A model generated the notes under the pieces. The model saw nothing but the letters and a program-made list of their open reading frames with translations, made no database searches and was not told the DNA's origin. Positions 56,353-64,000 of a stretch of DNA of 64,000 nt are shown in pieces (position 1 is the first letter of the stretch; every line of letters begins with the position of its first letter). The DNA is taken from assembly GCF_950295315.1 (NCBI RefSeq), contig NC_080166.1:101234999-101298998 (forward strand), given 5' to 3'. The position numbers and the translations under genes are program-made. This DNA is from Erinaceus europaeus (lineage: Eukaryota > Chordata > Mammalia > Eulipotyphla > Erinaceidae).

Positions 56353-57498
56353 ACTACACTTCTTTTTGAAGTAATCTTACACAAACACTGATTATTGTGA
56401 TGTATTTTCAGTTGTGTATTCAACTTAAAAGCATTAGTTAACCTATAACTTAGAGCTTTTTGCACTTTATAAGTGAGGAATTTTGTCATTTAGAAACTGC
56501 TAATTTTTTGTGTGAAAGAAATGTCTCTCTATTTCATTTTTGAAAGCTTTCAAAGTCACCTTTATCCTTTTCCTTTGATATCCCACATTTGGGCAAGCTA
56601 ATGGAACTCCTTCCTTCTTGGCTGTCAGAAGTTCAAAACACAAGCTATGACCAAGAGAAGAGGCTTCCTCACTGCTTTAGTCTTCCTATGTTAACATGTT
56701 AGCATGAAAAAGCAAAAGTAAATGGCTTCTCTCTAGTTTTGCCAACCATTTTTACATTTTCTTAAATGCCGATAAGCTTTTTTTTCAGAAAAATCTCATT
56801 ATTTATACAATGTTTTCTTACCATTTTTATATGTGTGTGTGTTTGAATCAGTTTCAAATCTAATTTACTGACTAGAAGTAGATGCTTCCAAAAACTTATA
56901 GTAGTCACCATATTGGGTGTACTCATAGGTAATCAGCCTGCATAGCATCTCCAAATTTCCCTATTAGAACTTGTTTTAAGTCTAAACAGTCATAGAAACA
57001 ATCACTTTAAAGTGATTTGAGTAATAGTAAATTAAAATATTAGTTTAACTTGAACATACTGATAATATTGCAATAGAAAATGAGAGTCTAACTGAAATTT
57101 GAAAAATAGAATCACAAAGATCCAGAAATGACTCTGAATATTATATTTATTGCATTGCCTTGGACTCTTCCATGTGAAGCCCTGGGTTTAATTACCATCA
57201 CAGCATATGTCAAATATTGTTTTCTAATGAAAAAGAACCATCTTGGAAAAATGCTTAATTTTAGGAGTAAGAAAAGCAAAGTATTCTGGGATAAATCTCC
57301 ACCACCCCCCCCCCCCCCGTGGAAGTAGAAATGGATAACCGAATAAAAGGCTAAAATTAAAAATAAATAAAGTATAAATGTACTGCACCAAAGCAAATAA
57401 TTCTGAGGAGGGGTGATAGGGTTAGATCTGGAGGGAGGGGGGAAGTGGGTTTGGGGGCTGAGGTCCTGGTGCAAGATGATAAAAAAAAAAAAGACTTA
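56353..57498. other. Unassigned sequence
   Basis: Includes a (TG)n run near 56833 and a C14 run near 57305. No gene recognised. Confidence 0.4.
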
Positions 57499-57670
57499 GT
57501 GGGCTGGGGAAATAACTTAGTGGTTAGGCAAAAGACATTCATGCTTGAGGTTCTGCAGTTCCATGTTCAATCCCCAGCACTAATATAAGGTAGAACTGAA
57601 CAGTGCTCTGCTATTGCTCTCTTTCTAGCTCTCTCATTGAATAACTAAATAAAATACTTTTTTCAAAAGG
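57499..57670 (+). mobile_element. SINE family D
   Basis: 'gggctggggaaataacttag', 'catgttcaatccccagcact', 'aacagtgctctgctattgct' and 'aataactaaataaaatactt'. Confidence 0.75.
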
Positions 57671-57689
57671 AAAACACCTAAGTTGGGAG

Positions 57690-57812
57690 TGAGAGTGTTT
57701 TTGCAAACAGCTATCATGGCAAAATGAGAAATTATACCCATGTATCTATAACTGTACTGTAAACAACTAGACCCTCCATCCCCACTCCCCATTAAAAAAA
57801 AAAGAAGAAGAA
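57690..57812 (+). mobile_element. Old retroposon 3' tail
   Basis: 'atggcaaaatgagaaattat' and 'aactgtactgtaaacaacta' followed by poly-A and AAG units. Resembles 44837-44885 and possibly an old L1 3' end. Confidence 0.4.
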
Positions 57813-58201
57813 GAATCTTTTAGATGGAAGTTGAAAAAAAGGACGAGAGAATACCAAATACATACTGGACTCAGTGTAAAAGAGTTACAAATAGTCCTAG
57901 CTGAAATAATTTAGTAACAAATAAACATCATGGTGTCAAGTTACAATACAATATATAATCAAATATGCACATCTCTGTTTTTGTAAATAAATTAGTACAT
58001 AAAGAACTGAGTGAACAAAACCAATTTTCCTGGCAGAAAGATTCTAGACAATACATACTCCCCCCAGAAGGGGGAGCTTAATCCCTTTATAGTGGATTTG
58101 ATTTGGTGACTCACAGACTAGGAATTTGGAAGGGAAAGTAGCAGTTTTACAAAGATAACATAAATTTAATCAAAGGACCCTGACAAAATTACCAGCAATA
58201 T
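57813..58201. other. Unassigned sequence
   Basis: Nothing recognised. Confidence 0.4.
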
Positions 58202-58413
58202 CTGGGTCAGGTAATAGCTCACCTGGTATGCACCAGGAGGAGGTTCAAGTTCCTGCCTTCACCTCCTGGGAGGAAGCATCAAGAGCAGTGGAATAGTGAT
58301 GCAGGCTTCTCTCTCTGTATCTCTCCCCCCATCCCTCTCTCTGTCTCTGTTTACCTTCTCCCTTCACTATTTCTTTCAGACTCTCATCTGCTATCAAAAA
58401 AATAAAAATAAAA
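58202..58413 (+). mobile_element. SINE family G
   Basis: 'gggtcaggtaatagctcacc', 'aggaggttcaagttcctgcc', 'tcctgggaggaagcatcaag', a pyrimidine tract and an A-rich tail. Confidence 0.7.
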
Positions 58414-58865
58414 ATTCACCAAGAATGGTGGAATTGGGCAGACATCAAGCCCCAATTATAATCCTGGTGAAGAATAATAAAAGAGAGTATGGAAGAGAAA
58501 GGAGAGAGCATAAGTGATGGCATATTGATAGCATATATTCTCTAATTAAAATCTGAGGAAGTCACTGCTCCTCTCTTGTATATATTGCCCATGAACCTTA
58601 ATCTTGGTGTAGTCATGAGGAAAATGCTAACAAATTCAGGCTAGAGACACAAGATAAAAAAATTCCTCAATATTCCTGAGGTCATAAAAAAAACAAGACA
58701 AAGTTAAGAAACTCTTATAGGTTAGAGGAGGCTGAGGCAGTGTTCAAGATGGTATCCAGCAGGAGATCTTGAATCCTAGTATAAAAAGTGGTGAAATTTG
58801 AAGAGTTTGAAGTTTAGCTAATAGCAATATAGCTATTCATTCCTCATTTTGAGAGAAATACTCTG
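58414..58865. other. Unassigned sequence
   Basis: Nothing recognised. Confidence 0.4.
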
Positions 58866-59594
58866 CTTCTTCTTCTAGCGTTTGCCCTTCTTCCATAGCC
58901 AGTCAACAGCATTAGGTTGAGCCTGATGTAAAGTTTTGAGACCTCCTTTGAATCTGGAGAGGTAGCAGTCGTTGACTATGTGGGTCATAGTCTGTCTGTA
59001 GCCGCAGGGGCAGTTCGGGTCATCTCTGGCTCCCCAGCGATGGAACATAGCGGCGCACCGGCCATGGCCTGTTCGATAGCGATTGAGGAGGGCCCAATCA
59101 TAACGTGCTAGGTCAAAGCCGGGTTGACGCTTACAGGGGTCTGTGATGAGGTGTTTGTTCTTTACCTCAGCTGACTGCCAACTCTGTTTCCAAGAGACTG
59201 GAACAGAGATCAGTGTAGGCATAGGGGACCAGATTGGGTGACGAGAGGTCAAGCGTTGGACAGGGTGGGCGAAGATATCCGCGTATATTGGCAGGTCCGG
59301 TCGAGCGTAGACGTGGGAAATGAACTTAGATGATGCCGCATCCCGACGAATATCTGGCGGGGCGATGTTGCTAAGAACTGGCAGCCATGGAACCTGGGTG
59401 GAACGGATGGTTCCAGAAATTATCCTCATGGAGGAATATAATTTGGAATCGACCAAGTGGACATGGGGGCTACGGAACCATACTGGGGCACAGTATTCTG
59501 CAGTGGAATAGCATAATGCCAGAGATGATGATCGTAGTGTGGAAGCGCTCATGCCCCATGAGGAGCTGGCCAGTCTTGCAATGATGTTATTCCT
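58866..59594 (-). mobile_element. 5'-truncated non-L1 LINE, 3' end
   Basis: A 729-bp minus-strand fragment that is one open frame from its 5' break to TAG, then (AAG)3. G, C and CpG content is far above both flanks. The 3' end equals that of the internally deleted element at 5429-5624. Ending in a short tandem repeat right after the ORF, without a long 3' UTR, resembles RTE/jockey-type LINEs rather than L1. No clear target-site duplication was found. Confidence 0.85.
58875..59552 (-). pseudogene. C-terminal part of a non-L1 LINE reverse transcriptase protein
   Basis: 225 codons from the first ATG; the frame stays open about 14 codons further upstream (RNNIIARLASSSWG before it), so the real protein was longer and the 5' part is missing. 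The N-terminal segment (SSSLALCYSTAEYCAPVWF, residues 8-26, then LPVLSNIAPPDIRR near 57-70) looks like the region just after the reverse transcriptase in jockey/RTE-like elements. The C-terminal segment has a RYRTGHGRCAA block (about 157-167) and a Cys-His motif CPCGYRQTMTHIVNDC (about 180-195). There is no stop or frameshift in 240 codons. The reverse transcriptase core itself is absent, so it is not functional. Clade assignment is from memory of motif style only. Confidence 0.75.
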
Positions 59595-59796
59595 CTAATG
59601 AAAGATGGTAACATTAAGGGAAATTGGGTGTAAAGTATAAAGAAGCTCTGTTATTTTTACAACTTATCTATAAAACTAGAATTATTCCAAATTGAGTCTT
59701 TATTAAGACAAGTAACATGATGCCTTCTCCATGGGATACTGTGAAATTCAGAAGAAAATAATATAAATAATATATATAGTATTTTTTTCTCCTTTT
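59595..59796. other. Unassigned sequence
   Basis: Short AT-rich stretch; nothing recognised. Confidence 0.4.
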
Positions 59797-60092
59797 GCTA
59801 CAAGGGGCTCAGTGACTGAACTATGAATCCACTGTTTCCAGTGGCCATTTCTTCATTTTTTTTTTTTTGCTTTCTTTTTTTTTTACTTGTTATAACAGAG
59901 AGCAATTGGAGGGGAGTGGGAGATAGAGAAGGAGAGAGAAAGATAACATCTATAGACCTGCTTTACTGCTCCTGAACTTGCTACCCTGCATGTGAAGAGC
60001 TGAGGTTCAAACTTACTATCCTGCATGTGAAGAGCTGCAGCTCAAACTGAGATCCTTGCACATGGTAATGTGTGTATCACTTCCAGTCCCCG
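59797..60092 (-). mobile_element. SINE (A/B type) with hairpin module and internal duplication
   Basis: Starts with the 3' module ('ggggctcagtgactgaacta', 'ccactgtttccagtggccat'), then a purine-rich body. A 35-bp segment around cctgcatgtgaagagctg is duplicated in tandem (59985 and 60020), which doubles the box-B region. Confidence 0.65.
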
Positions 60093-60621
60093 GAACATTT
60101 TTATACTGACTAAAAGTGACCTCATGACCAAATTCTTTATTGACTGGATCCTCCATTTTCTTTACTTCCTTAGTTCCCATGATAATATTTGGTGAACCAC
60201 TATTTCTTGGGTTTCCACCTAAAATCTGCAGTCTTAAAAGAATTATGATATGTTCATCCTTTATGAACCAGTCCAACATTTGGAACACTAAAGCATGCTG
60301 ATAAATGTACATTTCTTTAACAGAGGTAAGTCTGCTACTGATTCAGATAGAAAGAAGAAAGAAAGTAAAAAAGAAAGAGAAAACCCTGTATAACTCAATT
60401 GCTGGATCCTAGCAAAATATGAGGATCCAAATAGACCCCCAAATATGTTTCAGTATATTAAAAATTGCTGTATAAAACTATATATAACTGGTAATGTTTA
60501 TTTTTTAATTTTTGTTACCCAACTTATATATTTTTGCTCTATTCATATTCATATTCCACATGACAGAAATTCATTATTGCATTTAGGGAGAAGAGCTACT
60601 TTATTTTCCCTTTTTTTTTTT
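60093..60621. other. Unassigned sequence
   Basis: Contains a GAAA-rich run near 60350-60380. Nothing else recognised. Confidence 0.4.
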
Positions 60622-60736
60622 TTTCAAGTCAGAACAGTGCTCAGCTCTGGCTTTTGGTACAGGAATTGAACCTGGGTCTTTGGCATCTCAGGGATAAACC
60701 TCTTTTGTATAACTATTATTCTGTCTCCTTAGCCTA
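60622..60736 (-). mobile_element. SINE family D
   Basis: 'cagtgctcagctctggcttt', 'ggaattgaacctgggtcttt' and 'taactattattctgtctcct'. Confidence 0.75.
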
Positions 60737-61392
60737 AGATCTACAGTCACAAGGCAATCAGTCAAGAAAGCTCACTCTATGAATTTTATGATTTTTTTTT
60801 AAAAAGGAGGGTGGATAGTTTCTAAGAACATACAACTTCACAGTTTGAGAAAATGATCTTTCTACTCATCTTTATAATACTCCTATGAATAGAGCTAATT
60901 CCAAATTTCAATTATCTTCTTAAATGCTGAAGTGGTCTTAAGTAATCCCTCTCTTACTCTACAAGTACAGGAATTCAGGTCCAGAAGATTGAGAGTTACT
61001 GCAATACAACATGTTAAATATTTTTAGATTAGAGTAAGAATCAAGGTGAATGACTTTAATTGGGCTCAGGTTGCAATTCAAATATTTAACACTGTACTCA
61101 TTTCTTTAATACAGTAAGTGTAAATCTATATAAGATATCTTACCCCAGTATTAAACACTAAAAAAAAAAAATACTATTGACCAATTACCATGTGACAAAA
61201 TATTATATACACACTTCTCATTTTATCTGCTGGTGTCTTAAAGAGTTGTTAATATTTTTATTATATATTATTTCCTGAGAGATAAATTAATTTATAAAAA
61301 TGCACCTTTAAAACATTAAGAAAGAAAAAGCTAGAAATGTGACTAAAGAGGTGTGAGAAGCAAGAGTGATAAAAAAGTTAATAAAATCAAAA
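60737..61392. other. Unassigned AT-rich sequence
   Basis: Nothing recognised. Confidence 0.45.
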
Positions 61393-61512
61393 AGGAGGTG
61401 GAGCGTAGATATCATAATGGCTATGTAGAGACTGTCCTGTCTAAGGCTCCAAAGTACCAGGTTCAAGCCCTTGAAACACCATAAGCCAGAGCTACGTAGT
61501 GATTGGTTAAAT
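61393..61512 (+). mobile_element. SINE family D
   Basis: 'ggaggtggagcgtagatatc', 'aggctccaaagtaccaggtt' and 'accataagccagagctacgt'. The tail is cut by the neighbouring LTR. Confidence 0.7.
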
Positions 61513-61518
61513 ATATAT

Positions 61519-61890
61519 TGCCAACTAGCCTGAGGGTGTTTCTTCCAGGGCACACGCTTTCTGGGTTGGAGAGAATTCGACCGGAGCCAGCCTAGGCTGC
61601 TGTTTACTCAGTGACACAGGAGAGGAACCAGGAGTAGCTGAGCGGGATCGCAAAGCAATGTGTTTATTGAACAGAAAAGAATCTGCCTTTATATCTTCTG
61701 AGGTGGAAGTGGCCAGAGGAAAAAGAAGTGGGCAGGAGAGTGGGTGGAGAGAAGGAAAAGAGTCTTATTTCATCTAACCAGTGGGGATTAAACCAATGCC
61801 CTGTAGGCAGGGCAGGTCTCAGACAAAACAATCATTATGTAAACAGACCACAGCTGCTAGCACCAAATTACATTGTTGCTATGCTCACCA
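61519..61890 (-). mobile_element. Solo LTR, second type (about 370 bp)
   Basis: On the minus strand it has a U3 part with 'ggtttaatccccactggtta' and 'tttacataatgattgttttg', both shared with the LTRs at 8919 and 19013. A TATA-like 'agatataaagg' and a polyadenylation signal in 'ttcaataaacaca' follow, then a different U5 with CpGs (gaattcgaccgg on the plus strand). Likely a related but distinct retroviral LTR. Ends TG/CA are tentative and no duplication is clear. Confidence 0.6.
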
Positions 61891-62099
61891 TTCCTTCCTA
61901 CCTGTCAGTCTTAAAGACATTTCAACAGTCTGTATTGATGAAAAATTTAACAAGTGCACTGCTAGACCAAAACAAGCACCTTGATATATATATATATATA
62001 TCATCTAATTATCCTGGGCACCTGAATGTTAGCCAGCTTGCCAGTCAGCAAGGGATCTGTTTCCAAGATTTCATTGTAAAAGGTGCTACTTTTATTTAA
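61891..62099. other. Unassigned sequence
   Basis: Contains a short (TA)n at 61983-62000. May belong to the LTR element or be flank. Confidence 0.35.
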
Positions 62100-62351
62100 T
62101 ATTTATTTATTTACTTTTTGTTGCCCTTGTTTTATTGTTGTTGCAGTTATTGTTATTATTGATGTCATTGTTGTTGGATAGGAGAGAAATGAAGAGGGGA
62201 GGGGAAGATAGAGAGGGGGAGAGAAAGATAGACACCTGCAGATCTGCTTCACCACCTGTGAAGGGACTTCCCTGCATGTGGAGATCCTTATGCAGGTCCT
62301 TGCACTTCCTGCCAAGTGGGCTTAACCTGCTGTGCTACCGTCCGACTCCCC
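62100..62351 (-). mobile_element. SINE family A, internally deleted
   Basis: 'gttgcccttgttttattgtt', body 'cacctgcagatctgcttcac', then 'catgtggagatccttatgca', so the box-B region is partly deleted. Ends 'accgtccgactcccc'. Confidence 0.87.
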
Positions 62352-62448
62352 AATGCTTCCTTTTTATAAATAAAATATAATAAAAAAGGAAACGTGTGAC
62401 TTTACTCAGTCACATTTATTGGTTTATTTATATTAGAATAATAGAATT

Positions 62449-62765
62449 TTTTTTTTTGCCTCCAGGGTTATCAAGGGCTCAGTGCTTACACAACGAATTC
62501 ACTGTTCCTGGAGGCAATTTCTCCCGTTTTTGTTGCCCTTGTTGTTGTTATTGCTATTGTTGTTGTTGGATAGGACAGAAAGAAATTGAGAAAGGAGATT
62601 AAGACAGAGGGGAAGAGAAAGATAGACACATGCAGACCTGCTTCACCGCCTGTGAAGCAACTCCCCTGCAGGTGGGGAGCTGGGGGCTTGAACTGGGATC
62701 CGTACACTGGTCCTTGCACGTTGTACCACACGTGCTTAACCTGCTGTTCTACTGCCCAACTCCAG
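62449..62765 (-). mobile_element. SINE family A with 3' hairpin module
   Basis: Module at 62460-62515 ('gcctccagggttatcaaggg' to 'ttcctggaggcaatt'), then 'tttgttgcccttgttgttgt', a full body and 'ctgttctactgcccaactcc'. Confidence 0.88.
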
Positions 62766-62909
62766 CCACAGCATTCTTAGCCACTCATCTATCTGTTGTT
62801 TTTAATGAAACAGTAATAATTGGACCCAAATAACATTACTTCTTATTATTTAATTTCAAGGACATTCTTTAATTTTAACAATATCAGCTTTTAACAAGCC
62901 CTTGCGCTT

Positions 62910-63051
62910 TTGAGACTTGCTTCACCACTTGTAAAGTCACATCCCACCTCCATGCAGGTGGGGAGGCAGGGGCTCAAACCGAGATTCTTATGATTGTCCT
63001 TGCACTTCGCTCCAGTGCACTTAACCCACAGCAAAACCGCCAGCCCCCCAA
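62910..63051 (-). mobile_element. SINE family A, 5' half only
   Basis: 'gacttgcttcaccacttgta', 'atgcaggtggggaggcaggg', 'gctcaaaccgagattcttat' and 'ccgccagccccc'. Lacks the A-rich tail side. Confidence 0.75.
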
Positions 63052-63819
63052 TACTATAACTTTTAATTGTGCTTTTACGGTTGTCTACTTGCTTATTGTG
63101 TTGTTTACTTTTCTGTTAGTTATTTTAGAGACTGATACAAGTATTAAGGATAATTGTGATTGCACTTATTATTCCTGTTATTGTTAAGACTGGGGTTTAT
63201 ATAACCTCTAAGTTGTGGGTGTATATATTTTCAGGATTGTTAGTATTTTTCTTGAATTGATGTATTTAAAAAATATTAATGCAATGTAACTTTATTATCT
63301 ATAGACAGCAATATGCTTTTTCCCCTCTTAGATAGACAGATGATTCTAATAATATTAGTATTTTTATTAAAACAGAAACAAAATGGCAAGAAACTGCTTA
63401 ACAATGTTGAGCGCCAGACAGAGAAAAAATTACTCTGGGAGATTTTAAGTTTTCATTTACCAGGTCAGAAACCACTTAGATAAAATAAATTTAAGTAAAC
63501 TGTATACTCTGCCTTGTGCTCAGAGAATGAATATATTCCTATTGATTCAGTTGTCAATTCATAGTCAAAATTGCCTGAAATCTTTTGTTTTTACATTTTG
63601 GATAGTTGAGAAGATTAATAAGTTTTTAATCTATCATTACACACTATATGATCAAGTAGAATAACAAAATTAATTTTGGCAATTTTACACATACACACAC
63701 ATAGATATAGATATATAATTTCAGTTGAGAATTTTTTAAGCACAGTTAATTGAAAAATAACATACTGGCCATTTCAGAGGAATATAAAAAACAATGGAGT
63801 AAGGTAAAGCTCATTTCTG
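63052..63819. other. Unassigned AT-rich sequence
   Basis: A 65-codon frame (62990-63187) overlaps the SINE and is not supported. Nothing else recognised. Confidence 0.45.
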
Positions 63820-63945
63820 ATATTTATTTACTAGTGAGAGAGACAGAGAGACCAGGGGATCAATCTGTTACAAAAGATGCAAGGAATCAGACGCAGAATT
63901 TTACATGCTGCTAGTCCTGTGTTCTAGCACTATGCTATTTTCTGT
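63820..63945 (-). mobile_element. Possible old SINE, reverse strand
   Basis: 'gtgagagagacagagagacc', 'atgctgctagtcctgtgttc' and 'agcactatgctattttctg' follow the reverse-SINE order weakly. Confidence 0.35.
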
Positions 63946-64000
63946 GACATGGACTATGGTAAACGCTGAAAATACCTACTTATATATTTTTTTCATCTGA

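Noticed and set aside
57781..57820. (AAG)n after poly-A as a LINE tail
   Set aside because: It follows an unrelated old retroposon tail and lacks the TAG-containing terminus.
59320..59584. Plus-strand frames opposite the LINE fragment
   Set aside because: Shadows of the minus-strand coding frame, which carries the recognisable motifs.

Overview
The window is mammalian intergenic or intronic DNA. It is AT-rich, full of retrotransposons and microsatellites, and has no operons, no rRNA or tRNA genes and no host exon I can recognise. The dominant repeats are several tRNA-derived SINE families. One (called family A here) has a head like 'ggtagcgcagcgggttaag', a body like 'ccacctgcaggggagtcgc' and a tail like 'caagggcaacaaaaggg'. 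I recognise this type from hedgehog (Erinaceus) sequence, so the likely source is a hedgehog or close relative. That is from memory; I could not search.

Layout. 1-5 kb: SINEs in otherwise unassigned sequence. 5.4-5.9 kb: a 196-bp LINE-derived element whose first 70 nt fit an HDV-like self-cleaving ribozyme. After the ribozyme comes a 31-codon ORF that ends in the same C-terminus as a larger LINE fragment at 58.9-59.6 kb, then a TAG(AAG)n tail. 7.4-9.2 kb: a minus-strand endogenous-retrovirus piece (internal region, primer-binding-site-like sequence, 5' LTR). 9.3-17.8 kb: SINEs, a SINE dimer, a young L1 3' end and a possible LTR with tandem U3-like repeats. 18.1-20.2 kb: an old L1 split by a solo LTR. 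20.4-30.2 kb: SINEs and L1 tails. 30.6-36.4 kb: old and young L1 3' ends. 37.2-44.7 kb: a full-length L1 with perfect 16-bp target-site duplications, an intact ORF1 and an ORF2 broken by one TGA. 45.3-47.1 kb: an old L1 carrying a twin-primed (5'-inverted) L1 insertion. 47.6-64 kb: more SINEs, the non-L1 LINE fragment and a second LTR type.

How the parts relate. The L1 (ORF1p plus ORF2p endonuclease/reverse transcriptase) is the expected source of machinery for the SINEs and L1 tails, many of which carry target-site duplications and A-rich tails. The non-L1 LINE and its internally deleted relative form a second autonomous/non-autonomous pair. They share a 3' end made of the ORF terminus plus an (AAG)n tail. 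The small one keeps the putative ribozyme at the exact 5' insertion boundary, as known for R2, L1Tc and some RTE-type elements. This pair is the most unusual content of the window.

SINE labels used below (mine, not database names): A = main tRNA-derived SINE. A+module = A with an extra 3' hairpin module. B = related SINE with a 'ttattggatagagac' body on its reverse strand. C = short SINE with head 'ggtggcgcagtggataaag'. D = SINE with 'gcctcaggcatgagagtct' on its reverse strand. F and G = two further tRNA-like families. Most boundaries are accurate to about 10 bp unless a target-site duplication is given.
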